Below, piece after piece: positions 1-7,791 of a DNA stretch of 64,000 bases. This DNA comes from Pseudomonas viridiflava. Lineage in GTDB: Bacteria; Pseudomonadota; Gammaproteobacteria; Pseudomonadales; Pseudomonadaceae. The stretch's first letter is position 1. The number at the start of each line of letters is the position of its first letter. Under the pieces are notes generated by a model, which searched no databases, was not told the DNA's origin, and was given only the letters and a program-made list of their open reading frames with translations. The DNA lies in NCBI RefSeq assembly GCF_900601905.1, contig NZ_UWFA01000416.1, forward strand, positions 909,153-973,152. The letters run 5' to 3'. Made by a program: the position numbers and the translations under genes.

Positions 1-208
1 GTACGGTGACACCCTTGCGGTTAGCTCGCTCAATCGCACCAGGCTGATCTAGCTCTGCCTCACGTCGCCGCACCCACGCTTGTGCCGCCTGTTTCCGGGC
101 GAAGGTCTGGCTCTCTTGGTAGACTTGCGCTCCATCGCGAAACAGGCGTATCTGTGCCGTGTAACTGAATGAGCCATCGGTGCGTTTTCGTGCTCTGATC
201 GTTGCCAT
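1..208 (-). CDS. Phage/genomic-island tyrosine integrase, N-terminal fragment (cut by window edge)
   Basis: The reading frame opens at the ATG at 208 and runs off the left edge, so only the first 69 residues are visible. They begin MATIRARKRTDGSFSYTAQI and continue with an ESQTF..RKQAAQAWVRRREAEL segment. This is the usual N-terminal arm-binding and SAM-like start of tyrosine recombinases from Pseudomonas prophages and islands. The catalytic R-H-R-Y residues would lie outside the window. The gene points away from dusA, with its start about 100 bp from the dusA start. The 5' end of dusA is a documented attachment site for a dedicated integrase family, which supports a mobile element to the left. 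The family call rests on the N-terminus only. Confidence 0.8.
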   Translation of the reverse strand, partial: MATIRARKRTDGSFSYTAQIRLFRDGAQVYQESQTFARKQAAQAWVRRREAELDQPGAIERANRKGVTV

Positions 209-214
209 AGTCGA

Positions 215-319
215 CTGGTACAATTCGGAAAGTGATTGGTACATTGTACCAGCGCTATCGAAAAAACGCCTGAAAACGCCCAAAAACACGCTATAAATAC
301 GTTGAGCAAAATGGTACCA
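215..319. promoter_or_regulatory. Cluster of TGGTAC palindromes between integrase and dusA
   Basis: CTGGTACAAT at 215-224 and ATTGTACCAG at 243-252 form a perfect 10-bp inverted repeat. Nested inside is a tighter palindrome, TGGTACA (237-243) T TGTACCA (245-251). A further TGGTACCA palindrome lies at 312-319, overlapping the dusA start codon. Repeated short sites next to an integrase start are typical of arm-type integrase or excisionase sites, or of a repressor operator. Which of these applies cannot be told from sequence. Confidence 0.5.
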
Positions 320-1321
320 AACATCCACTCCAGCCCAGCAAAATCAAGCCCTTCGCTATCCCGGCGGTTTTCCGTTGCACCTATGATGGACTGGACCGAC
401 CGTCACTGCCGGTTCTTCCTGCGCCTGTTGTCCAAACACACCCTGCTCTACACCGAGATGGTCACCACCGGTGCGTTGCTCAACGGTGATTCGCACCGTT
501 TTCTGCAGCATGATGCGGCGGAGTATCCGCTGGCGTTGCAGCTGGGTGGCAGTGTGGCGGCGGATCTGGCGGCGTGTGCGCGGATGGCTGAGGGGGCGGG
601 TTACAACGAGGTCAATCTGAATGTCGGTTGCCCGAGCGATCGGGTGCAGAACAATATGATCGGCGCGGTGTTGATGGCGCATCCACAGCTGGTGGCTGAC
701 TGCGTCAAGGCGATGCGCGATGCGGTGTCGATCCCCGTGACAGTCAAGCACCGGATCGGGATCAATGGTCGCGACAGCTACGCGCAGCTGTGTGATTTCG
801 TCGGCACCGTTCGTGAGGCGGGCTGTACCAGCTTTACCGTACATGCGCGCATTGCGATCCTTGAAGGCCTCTCGCCCAAGGAAAACCGTGACATCCCGCC
901 CCTGCGTTATGACGTAGTCGCACAGTTGAAGCAGGTGTTTCCTGATCTGGAAATCGTCCTCAACGGCGGCATCAAAACCCTTGAGCAATGCCATGAACAC
1001 TTGCAGGTGTTCGACGGGGTGATGCTTGGTCGCGAGGCCTATCACAACCCTTATCTGCTGGCGGAAGTGGACCAGCAGCTGTTTGGCAGCGACGCGCCGG
1101 TGATTTCACGTGCACAGGCGCTGGCTGAGATGCGGCCTTATATTGCGGCGCACATTCACAGCGGCGGTTCGATGCATCACGTCACGCGCCACGTGCTTGG
1201 GCTAGGGACGGGTTTCCCGGGTGCGCGACGCTTTCGCCAGTTGCTGTCCGTAGACATCCACAAGACTCAGGACCCACTGGCGCTGCTGGATCAGGCAGGC
1301 AGTCTGCTGGAAGGTCGCTAA
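311..1321 (+). CDS. dusA: tRNA-dihydrouridine(20/20a) synthase DusA
   Basis: FMN-dependent enzyme that reduces uridine to dihydrouridine in the D-loop of tRNAs. The 336-residue protein has the family start RRFSVAPMMDWTDRHCRFF (residues 18-36), the catalytic Cys107 in NVGCPSD, the VKHRIG segment and the late NGGI phosphate-binding loop. The ATG at 311 is preferred. A TTG 75 bp upstream is in frame but falls inside the palindrome cluster and would add a low-complexity leader with no family match. The extreme 5' end is probably supplied by a mobile element integrated upstream, which would have rebuilt the frame. Homology is confident; the exact start is moderate. Confidence 0.96.
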   Translation: MVPNIHSSPAKSSPSLSRRFSVAPMMDWTDRHCRFFLRLLSKHTLLYTEMVTTGALLNGDSHRFLQHDAAEYPLALQLGGSVAADLAACARMAEGAGYNEVNLNVGCPSDRVQNNMIGAVLMAHPQLVADCVKAMRDAVSIPVTVKHRIGINGRDSYAQLCDFVGTVREAGCTSFTVHARIAILEGLSPKENRDIPPLRYDVVAQLKQVFPDLEIVLNGGIKTLEQCHEHLQVFDGVMLGREAYHNPYLLAEVDQQLFGSDAPVISRAQALAEMRPYIAAHIHSGGSMHHVTRHVLGLGTGFPGARRFRQLLSVDIHKTQDPLALLDQAGSLLEGR

Positions 1322-1487
1322 AAGCTGGGAACAAGCAGCCTGCATAGCGCTCCAACCAGTCTGGATCGAGTTTTCGCCCTCCCGGGCAGCGTGACGCTCC
1401 GCTCTGAAGCAGCGTTAGGCTTTGCGCCCTTGAGTGGGCGACACCGCTCGGGTAATGTCACTTAACCGCACAGGACAGAGCACTCTC

Positions 1488-2414
1488 ATGACTTCCAAGC
1501 TGGAACAACTCAAACAATTCACCACCGTTGTTGCCGACACCGGCGACTTCGCTGCCATCGAAAAACTCAAGCCCGTCGATGCCACCACCAACCCTTCGCT
1601 GTTGCTCAAAGCCGGTTCGAGCGACAGCAATGCCGAGCGCCTGAAAGAAGCATTCAGCGGCAGCAAAGGCGACATTGGCCTGGCCTCCGACCGTTTTGCC
1701 GTTGCCATCTGCCAGGAAATCCTCAAGGTCGTACCGGGCCGTGTTTCCACTGAGGTGGACGCCCGCCTGTCGTTCGACACGAACGCTTGTATCGAACGCG
1801 CAGAGCGCCTGATCGACATGTACGACCAGGCTGGCGTCAGCAAGGATCGCATCCTGATCAAACTGGCCTCGACCTGGGAAGGCATTCGCGCTGCCGAAGT
1901 GCTGGAAAAGAAAGGCATCCAGTGCAACCTCACGCTGCTGTTTTCGTTCGCCCAGGCACAGGCTTGCGCTGATGCGGGCGTGTTCCTGATCTCGCCGTTC
2001 GTGGGCCGGATCTACGACTGGTACAAGAAAGCTGAAGGCAAGGATTACGTAGGCGCTGAAGACCCGGGCGTGAAATCCGTGAGCCGCATCTACAACTATT
2101 ACAAGGCTAATGACTACAAGACCGTGGTCATGGGCGCCAGCTTCCGTAACCTGAGCCAGATCGAACAACTGGCCGGTTGTGATCGCCTGACCATCAGCCC
2201 GGATTTGCTGCAGAAGCTGGCAGAAGACACTGGCACGCTGGAGCGCAAGCTGGCCCCCGGCAATGCTGGCGAACCGCGCCAGACCCTGACCGAGAGCCAG
2301 TTCCGTTGGGCGTCCAACGAAGATGCGATGGCCACCGAGAAACTGGCTGAAGGTATTCGCCAGTTCGCTCGTGATCAGGAAAAGCTCGAAGCACTGCTGC
2401 GCGCCAAGGTCTGA
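1488..2414 (+). CDS. tal: Transaldolase
   Basis: Moves a dihydroxyacetone unit between sugar phosphates in the non-oxidative pentose phosphate pathway. The 308-residue protein is full length for the TalB type. It shows Asp17 (VADTGD), the DATTNPSLLLKA motif at 31-42 and the Schiff-base Lys125 in ILIKLASTWEG. The ATG at 1488 matches the family start; an upstream in-frame ATG at 1434 would add an 18-residue non-conserved leader. It is followed after about 20 bp by a strong intrinsic terminator, so it is probably monocistronic. The same dusA-tal order occurs in P. aeruginosa (PA2795-PA2796, from memory). Confidence 0.97.
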   Translation: MTSKLEQLKQFTTVVADTGDFAAIEKLKPVDATTNPSLLLKAGSSDSNAERLKEAFSGSKGDIGLASDRFAVAICQEILKVVPGRVSTEVDARLSFDTNACIERAERLIDMYDQAGVSKDRILIKLASTWEGIRAAEVLEKKGIQCNLTLLFSFAQAQACADAGVFLISPFVGRIYDWYKKAEGKDYVGAEDPGVKSVSRIYNYYKANDYKTVVMGASFRNLSQIEQLAGCDRLTISPDLLQKLAEDTGTLERKLAPGNAGEPRQTLTESQFRWASNEDAMATEKLAEGIRQFARDQEKLEALLRAKV

Positions 2415-2432
2415 GCCGACACGCTGCAACGT

Positions 2433-2465
2433 AAAAGGCGGCATCCTCGCGGATGCCGCCTTTTT
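2433..2465 (+). terminator. Intrinsic terminator after tal (bidirectional)
   Basis: A 10-bp perfect stem, GGCGGCATCC / GGATGCCGCC, with a TCGC loop is flanked by AAAA and TTTTT. It lies between tal on the plus strand and rssC on the minus strand and can serve both. Confidence 0.9.
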
Positions 2466-2499
2466 AATGCCCGCCATTCACGGCAGGTTCACTGAAAGA

Positions 2500-2982
2500 T
2501 CAGTGACGCTCCAGGGCATTCACCAAGTCATGGAACGCTTCGCGATTGGAGTCATTGAGCCCCATGAGGATCTTGTGCGCCTCAAGGACCTTGGCCTTGA
2601 CCACTTCTTCGCACTGATCCTGCGAAGGCAGGTCCGTCAGGCACTCGGGACGCGTCATCGGCCGGTCCACGATGTTGAACACCTGATCAAACCCCATGGA
2701 CTGCAACAGGCGAGTGATGTCTTCATGAGTCGTCACCAGCGTCGGCAAAAGCCCGACCTTTTGCCGCGACAGGATCGACAGCTTGGCCAGCAAGCCCAGT
2801 GTCGTGCTGTCGATGCTGCGGGTTTCGGTGAGATCAATCACGACCGCCGAGAAATTCAGCGCGGTGAAGATTCGTTCAATAGTCGCATCCAAAGCCGAAC
2901 ACAGGGTCAGACGCACTTCCCCAACGAACTTGAGGACAAAAGTGCCTTCCTGTTCGGCGAACTGGATTCTACCGGTACTCAT
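2500..2982 (-). CDS. rssC: STAS-domain anti-sigma factor antagonist (RssC-like)
   Basis: A 160-residue cytosolic protein whose first 100 residues form a STAS domain. The core VVIDLTETRSIDSTTLGLLA contains the SIDS segment where SpoIIAA-type antagonists are phosphorylated. The C-terminal 55 residues are helical and outside the domain. Its start overlaps the stop of the upstream response regulator/phosphatase by ATGA, so the two are translationally coupled. By analogy with other antagonist/phosphatase pairs, RssB-type phosphatase would dephosphorylate this Ser and switch partner binding. The name follows the P. aeruginosa PA2797-PA2798 pair, recognised by position and sequence; the partner sigma or anti-sigma factor is not evident here. 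Confidence 0.85.
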   Translation of the reverse strand: MSTGRIQFAEQEGTFVLKFVGEVRLTLCSALDATIERIFTALNFSAVVIDLTETRSIDSTTLGLLAKLSILSRQKVGLLPTLVTTHEDITRLLQSMGFDQVFNIVDRPMTRPECLTDLPSQDQCEEVVKAKVLEAHKILMGLNDSNREAFHDLVNALERH

Positions 2983-4163
2983 TCAAGGTTCCTGCTCAAC
3001 ACTAACAAGGCGATATCATCCGGCATCTCCCCGAGCGTGGCCAATCCAAAAGTCTGGCGCAAGCCATCCAGGCTGCCACCCGCCGCTTTCACCAGTTCTG
3101 GCAATGCGGCCTCTTTCTCTTTGAGTGTATCACCGGGTAACAAATCGAGAATGCCATCGGACAACAAGGTCAGGCTGAACGACTCGGGCAAGTCGATCAC
3201 ATGATCCTGATAGGTTGCCTCATTGAACAAACCGACCGGTAAACCACGGCCTTGCAAATAGCGTGTTTCCTGCGGCGTGTATAACACAGGCAGCGGCAGA
3301 TGGCCGCCCACTGCGTAAGTCAACTGGCCCGACTCTTCATCGATCACGCCACCGACCATCGTCACGTGCTTGCCCAGCTTGCAGCTGATCAACCCGCGAT
3401 TGATGTGGCCCAGCACGTCCGAGGGCTTGAACTCAGGCAGTGTGCCGCCCCGCCGGGATTCGAACAGCAGGCGGGTGGTCATGAATTTCAACAGCACGGT
3501 GATGAATGCAGACGACGCGCCATGACCGGAAACATCCGCCAGATAGAACGCCACTCGACGCTCATCGACACGGAAATAGTCGACAAAATCCCCCGACAGG
3601 TAGAGCGAAGGGATGATCTGGTGAGCGAAGTTGAATTGATCAATCGACCACGGAGTAATCGGCAGCATGTTCATCTGCACCTGCCGCCCCGCGTCCTGGT
3701 CTTCTTGCAGAAGATGCAGGCTGGCCTCGAGCTCGCGGTTGGCGGTCTCGAGTTTTTGCCGATAAACGCGGTTTTCCTGCATCAGCCGCGCACGATCCAG
3801 CGCCCGGCGGACTGAGTGTTCAAGAACGGCAAGGTCTTCCAGAGGCTTGATCAGATAATCGGCAGCGCCCAGACGCAAGGCTTCGACGGCATCGTTCATT
3901 ACTCCAGCACCGGAGACCACGATAACAGGCGTCTCGGGGGCGATCGCAGTCACCTGGCGAATCAGCTCAAGCCCGCCCATCTGCGGCATGCGCAGGTCGC
4001 AGATCACCAGATCGGGCTTGTCCTGCTCGAATATCTGTATGCCCTGCACGCCATTGGCGGCCTGCAGGACGCTGAAGCCACTGTCGTCCAAATAGGCGGC
4101 AAGACTTGCGCGCACTACTTCGTCGTCATCGATTATCAGCAGCGTGGCACTGGTTTTCTGCAT
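2979..4163 (-). CDS. rssB: Response regulator with PP2C/SpoIIE-type phosphatase domain (RssB)
   Basis: A 394-residue protein with an N-terminal receiver domain, whose phospho-acceptor is Asp56 in LVICDLRMPQMGG, then a coiled linker (about 140-190) and a C-terminal PP2C/SpoIIE phosphatase. The metal-binding motifs SGDFVDYF, ADVSGHG, LLSDGILDL and PDDIALL are all kept, so the phosphatase is probably active, unlike the degenerate domain of E. coli RssB. The start at 4163 (MQKTSATLLIIDDDE) is chosen because the in-frame extension upstream is not receiver-like. It forms an operon with the overlapping STAS gene and is probably read from a promoter in the 264-bp divergent region shared with the PilZ gene. 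Confidence 0.9.
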   Translation of the reverse strand: MQKTSATLLIIDDDEVVRASLAAYLDDSGFSVLQAANGVQGIQIFEQDKPDLVICDLRMPQMGGLELIRQVTAIAPETPVIVVSGAGVMNDAVEALRLGAADYLIKPLEDLAVLEHSVRRALDRARLMQENRVYRQKLETANRELEASLHLLQEDQDAGRQVQMNMLPITPWSIDQFNFAHQIIPSLYLSGDFVDYFRVDERRVAFYLADVSGHGASSAFITVLLKFMTTRLLFESRRGGTLPEFKPSDVLGHINRGLISCKLGKHVTMVGGVIDEESGQLTYAVGGHLPLPVLYTPQETRYLQGRGLPVGLFNEATYQDHVIDLPESFSLTLLSDGILDLLPGDTLKEKEAALPELVKAAGGSLDGLRQTFGLATLGEMPDDIALLVLSRNLE

Positions 4164-4427
4164 GTGGGCAAACGGCGCCAGAGTAGGTTGGCGTAGGCAA
4201 CCCGGTTCACGGGTCTGCGTACTGGATTCGCTTCTAGCCTCTCTGAGCGGCGGATCGGACTTTTGATCGGATACTGGCGTTTCAGAGGTGCCCTTCAAGG
4301 CGCAGACGGTACTCCCATCCGACGGGCGTTTCAAGCACGCTCCAGCAGGCGGTTTTGCGTCTTTACATCGCAAATCGCTCAGAGTTATAAGAACCGTGAA
4401 TTCAGCAACGAAAACGAAGGACAAAAC

Positions 4428-4727
4428 ATGAGCCTCAATGATCGTAGCTACGAGGAGAAACGCGATTACATCCGCATGCGCGTGGATGCTGAAGTCAGCC
4501 TGCTACATGCCGGTCAGGTCATCCCTGCAGTGTGCCTTGACCTGTCTAGCTCTGGCATGCAGGTGCAGGCGCCGCGCACGTTCAAGGTGGGCGACAAACT
4601 CAGCGTGAGGATCGATTCAGACCATGCTGCACTCAAGGGTCTGGAAGCGGAAACAGAGGTGGTCTGGGCGACCGACGAGGCCGATGGCGGGCAAAAACTG
4701 GGGCTGAGCATCGTCTCCATGAGCTGA
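4428..4727 (+). CDS. Small single-domain PilZ protein (c-di-GMP-binding candidate)
   Basis: A 99-residue protein that is essentially one PilZ domain. The c-di-GMP signature is complete: KRDYIRMRV supplies the RxxxR element at about residues 12-17, and LDLSSSGMQV supplies D/NxSxxG. This predicts real ligand binding. The ATG at 4428 is preceded by GAAGGAC. It is transcribed away from rssBC and ends in its own terminator. The same position in P. aeruginosa (PA2799, from memory) holds a similar gene. The target of the domain is unknown. Confidence 0.87.
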   Translation: MSLNDRSYEEKRDYIRMRVDAEVSLLHAGQVIPAVCLDLSSSGMQVQAPRTFKVGDKLSVRIDSDHAALKGLEAETEVVWATDEADGGQKLGLSIVSMS

Positions 4728-4759
4728 ATCAAAGCGGAACTGGTTCACAAACCCGCAAA

Positions 4760-4789
4760 AATAAAGGCGACCACAGGTCGCCTTTATTT
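4760..4789. terminator. Bidirectional intrinsic terminator between pilZ and mlaA
   Basis: An AATAAAGGCGACC / GGTCGCCTTTATT stem with an ACA loop gives A- and T-rich flanks on both sides. It sits between convergent genes and fits both transcripts. Confidence 0.88.
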
Positions 4790-4804
4790 ATTCACGCACA
4801 GCGA

Positions 4805-5506
4805 TCAGAAATCGTCTGTTACCTGACCATCCTTGACCCGGAACTCGCGGTTCTGGAGGAAGGCGTTGCGGATGAAAATGTACTTGTCGCCGTTGATCAG
4901 ACGCTCGGCAGACAGCAGGCTGGCGCGCGTATCCACCAGATTGACGCCCAGTGCCGTATTACGGGTCGGCACATGATCGATGTAGCGGTACGGACTGGTG
5001 TAGGTGTCCGGATACTTGGCGATCGCATCACGCACGGTACTTGGGCCCATCAGCGGCAGTACCACGTAAGGGCCACTGCTCACACCCCAGTAACCCAGGG
5101 TCTGACCAAAATCTTCATCGCTGCGCTGCAAGCCCATCCGGGTGCCTACGTCGATGAAGCCCAGCAGGCCAAAGGTGGTGTTGAAGATCAGGCGCGCCGT
5201 GTCAACGCCAGCTGCGGCAGGCTTGGCCTGCAGCACATTGTTGGCGAAATTGCCGACATCGCCGATGTTGTTGAAAAAGTTGTGAACGCCGTCTTCAACA
5301 AACTGCGGAGCAATGAACTGATAGCCCTGAGCAATCGGCTTCAACGCGTAGGTGTCGATGATGTCGTTAAAACGGAAGGTCACCCGGTTGACGCTTTCCC
5401 ACGGGTCTTCCTCGGCAGCCTGGGCGGCCATTGGCGCCAGAACTACGCTGGCACAGAAAAACAGCCTGGCCAGACGATTCAACGAGCCTGCACCGGTCTC
5501 GGGCAT
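4805..5506 (-). CDS. mlaA: MlaA/VacJ-family outer-membrane lipid asymmetry protein
   Basis: Removes mislocalised phospholipids from the outer leaflet and hands them to the Mla pathway. The 233-residue protein has a signal peptide ending PMAAQA-AEEDPWESVNR, then the VacJ core with FRFND, NNFFNNIGD and the FGLLGFIDVGTRMG stretch. It shows no clean lipobox. The only Cys in the signal region is in LFFCAS, too early and atypical, so it may be a signal-peptidase-I form rather than the lipoprotein seen in E. coli. It stands alone, divergent from the HAD-like gene. Confidence 0.93.
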   Translation of the reverse strand: MPETGAGSLNRLARLFFCASVVLAPMAAQAAEEDPWESVNRVTFRFNDIIDTYALKPIAQGYQFIAPQFVEDGVHNFFNNIGDVGNFANNVLQAKPAAAGVDTARLIFNTTFGLLGFIDVGTRMGLQRSDEDFGQTLGYWGVSSGPYVVLPLMGPSTVRDAIAKYPDTYTSPYRYIDHVPTRNTALGVNLVDTRASLLSAERLINGDKYIFIRNAFLQNREFRVKDGQVTDDF

Positions 5507-5715
5507 AGCTGATACTCCTCACAATGGTTATGAAGCGGGTGCTACGCCCCCACACGTCAAGGCCAGCAGTATAAAGGCATATGCATCCAATAAGGCAGGC
5601 CCGCGAAGACGGATATCTGTCAGATACCGCAAACAGCATTAAACGCCTTCACCAGGGCTTCATCCAACTGTCACAAAAGGGACGTAGCGTTCAGCGTTAT
5701 TTAAGAGATATCGCC

Positions 5716-6339
5716 ATGCTCGCGCCTGTGACAAAGCCCCTGCCCGCCTTTACTGCCGTGTTGTTCGGACTCAGTGGCTGCCTGGTGGATTTTGGCGCGC
5801 AGGTTGCGCGCCGGCAGAATCAGCAGAATCTCACGCTCAGCGACGAGCAAAAGCAAGCGACACCCGGCGCAATCGAAGTCCTGCAGCGCCTCCAGCAACA
5901 GGGCGTTCCCTGTGCCTGGCTGGAGGAACTGCCTGCCAGCATCAGCGAAACATTGGCGAGCCCCCTGGCACACCTGATCAACGCCACCCTCCCGGTCGCC
6001 GCAACCTGGCCTGCACCCCACGCCTGCTGGCAGGCGCTGATGAACCTCAACGTCAGCCAGCTTGAAGGCTGCGTGCTGGTCAGCGGCGAACCGGGCCTGC
6101 TGCAATCAGGCCTCAATGCGGGTCTGTGGACAGTGGGCCTGGCCTCCTGTGGCTCACTGTGCGGTTTCTCTGCGAGCCAATGGCGCGCTCTGACTGACGC
6201 TGAGCGCGAATATCGACGCGGCCAGGCCACGTTGCAGCTGTACGCGCTGGGTGTGCATTCGGTCGTTGACCATCTGGGGGATCTGGAGTCCTGCCTGGGA
6301 GACATCGCGCTACGCCGGACCAAGGGTGAAAAGCCCTGA
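5716..6339 (+). CDS. HAD-superfamily protein related to phosphonoacetaldehyde hydrolase, nucleophile missing
   Basis: A 207-residue protein aligned by eye with PhnX-type HAD phosphatases. The opening AVLFGLSGCLVDFG (14-27) matches the PhnX motif I pattern IFDWAGTTVDFG, but Gly18 stands where the nucleophilic Asp should be. The TPGAIEVLQRLQQQGVPCAWL segment resembles the motif II region and VLVSGEPGLLQSGLNAGLWTVGL the motif III/IV region (usually VGDTxxDI..G..AGMWTVG). The ATG at 5716 lies after an AAGAGA-like Shine-Dalgarno. It is probably a non-hydrolytic relative acting in binding or regulation. A similar gene occurs at this place in P. aeruginosa (PA2803, from memory). Confidence 0.78.
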   Translation: MLAPVTKPLPAFTAVLFGLSGCLVDFGAQVARRQNQQNLTLSDEQKQATPGAIEVLQRLQQQGVPCAWLEELPASISETLASPLAHLINATLPVAATWPAPHACWQALMNLNVSQLEGCVLVSGEPGLLQSGLNAGLWTVGLASCGSLCGFSASQWRALTDAEREYRRGQATLQLYALGVHSVVDHLGDLESCLGDIALRRTKGEKP

Positions 6340-6345
6340 AGCATG

Positions 6346-6438
6346 TCGTGGGGCCGGCTTTAGCCGGGACGAGGCCGCAATAGCCACGCAAATGAGTCGC
6401 CTGATAGGCAGCCTTCCCGGCTAAAGCCGATCCCACAG
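6346..6438. repeat. REP doublet (REPIN-like), GGCTTTAGCC type
   Basis: Two inverted half-units, TGGGGCCGGCTTTAGCCGGG and CCCGGCTAAAGCCGATCCCA, face each other across about 50 bp of unrelated DNA. The same type recurs at 10551-10642. This is the layout of Pseudomonas REPINs, which are spread by RAYT transposases in trans. Confidence 0.87.
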
Positions 6439-6569
6439 GTGCATGGTGGCGATATTGATTACCTCATGCACGCCGCTGCGCAGTGGATTAGTCTTGTGAC
6501 ATGCCCATCACGAACCTTTAGGGTCGCTGGAGGGTCCATGGGACAGACTTATCAAAGAAGGAGCACGTC

Positions 6570-6833
6570 ATGCCTGCCCGCGAACTGCAAGAACAACTCA
6601 ATACCCTGCGCGAGCAACTGGAGCAGAACCCGCCTCTCTCGCAAGCCGAGCGTGAAAACCTGCAGCAACTCATGGGGCAAATCCAGTCGCAGATCGAACT
6701 GGAAAGCGCAACTCAGGACACCAGCCTGGCCGACGGCGTCAACCTGGCCGTAGAGCGCTTCGAACTGGAGCATCCGGGCATTGCCGGAACACTGCGCAAT
6801 ATTGTGCAGACGCTGGGCAATATCGGTATCTGA
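6570..6833 (+). CDS. DUF4404 family protein
   Basis: An 87-residue protein, strongly helical and charged, starting MPARELQEQLNTLREQLEQN and ending in IAGTLRNIVQTLGNIGI. The first 60 residues have heptad-like spacing consistent with a coiled coil. There is no signal peptide and no catalytic motif. The start has a good AAGGAG seven bases upstream. The family is conserved in Pseudomonas but has no known function. It is followed at once by an intrinsic terminator. Confidence 0.82.
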   Translation: MPARELQEQLNTLREQLEQNPPLSQAERENLQQLMGQIQSQIELESATQDTSLADGVNLAVERFELEHPGIAGTLRNIVQTLGNIGI

Positions 6834-6843
6834 CCCCTCGAAA

Positions 6844-6872
6844 AAGCCCGTCATGATCGATGACGGGCTTGA
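6844..6872 (+). terminator. Intrinsic terminator between the DUF4404 gene and queF
   Basis: AAGCCCGTCAT / ATGACGGGCTT stem with a short GATCG loop region, A-rich before and T-rich after. It lies between convergent genes. Confidence 0.8.
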
Positions 6873-6887
6873 TTTACCGCGCGGGAT

Positions 6888-7718
6888 TTACTGCCGGGCC
6901 AGGCGACGATTGTCAGGGCTGATGGACTCGGTACTGCGATACGGGTTGATGTCCAGCCCGCCACGGCGCACATAGCGCGCATACACAGTCAATTTTTCCG
7001 GCTTGAGCAACGCTTGCAGGTCCATGAAGATTCGCTCGACGCATTGCTCATGAAAGTCCGAATGTTGGCGGAAGCTGACGATATAGGCCAACAGGCTCGC
7101 AGGATCCAGCGCCGCCCCGCGGTACTCCACGGTAACGCTGCCCCAATCAGGCTGACTGGTCACCGGGCAATTGGATTTCAACAAATGACTGTGCAGGCTC
7201 TGCTCGACCACCTGTGAGTCGTCGCAGCGCAGCAACTCGGGTTGCGGGCGATCATAACTGCTGATGCGCAGATCCAGCTCGTCGATGCAGCTGCCAGGCA
7301 TGCTCGCCACGCCTTCGCTTTCGATATCTGCCAGGCTGCGAATACGCACGCCCACCGGCTTGCCTGCTGCTGCCGACAGGTCTTTGACCAGGGTCGCTGT
7401 CAGCTCGTCGCGATTGACGAAGGCGGTCTGGTTGAGCGAGTTCAGATAGAGCTTGAAAGATTTTGACTCAATGATATTCGGCGAATCAGCCGGGATGCTG
7501 AACTCGGCAATCGCTACCACCGGTTTGCCGGACGGCAACAGCCAGGACAGCTCGTAGCAGTTCCAGAAGTCCACGCCCTGATAAGGTAATGTTTCAGCCG
7601 TCAATCCCAACTCGGCCCATTTGGCAGCGCGAGGGATCGGGAACAGCAGCGATGGCGTGTAAGTGGCGATGTATTCACTGGATTTGCCCAGCGGCGAGTG
7701 TTCGGCTGCGGGATGCAT
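6888..7718 (-). CDS. queF: NADPH-dependent 7-cyano-7-deazaguanine reductase QueF
   Basis: Reduces preQ0 to preQ1 in queuosine biosynthesis. The 276-residue protein is the long YqeF/E. coli type with two tunnelling-fold halves. The NADPH motif ESKSFKLYL is at 84-92, before the catalytic half, as expected for this type. Cys184 (KSNCPVTSQ) forms the thioimide with the nitrile and Asp191 is the proton donor. The start at 7718 (MHPAAEHSPLGKSSEY) fits the family; a 14-residue upstream extension does not. No preQ1 riboswitch is visible in the short upstream gap. Confidence 0.97.
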   Translation of the reverse strand: MHPAAEHSPLGKSSEYIATYTPSLLFPIPRAAKWAELGLTAETLPYQGVDFWNCYELSWLLPSGKPVVAIAEFSIPADSPNIIESKSFKLYLNSLNQTAFVNRDELTATLVKDLSAAAGKPVGVRIRSLADIESEGVASMPGSCIDELDLRISSYDRPQPELLRCDDSQVVEQSLHSHLLKSNCPVTSQPDWGSVTVEYRGAALDPASLLAYIVSFRQHSDFHEQCVERIFMDLQALLKPEKLTVYARYVRRGGLDINPYRSTESISPDNRRLARQ

Positions 7719-7791
7719 GACGGTACCTGGATCACATGGAGCGGACGGAATAAGGCGCAAGTTTATAGGGTTTACGCCACGCTTTCAGCGC

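Noticed and set aside
5660..5715. Pho box upstream of the HAD-like gene
   Set aside because: Only one CTGTCA half-site is present; the second direct repeat at 11-bp spacing does not match.
7719..7791. preQ1 riboswitch upstream of queF
   Set aside because: The gap is short and lacks the conserved preQ1 aptamer stem and A-rich tail.
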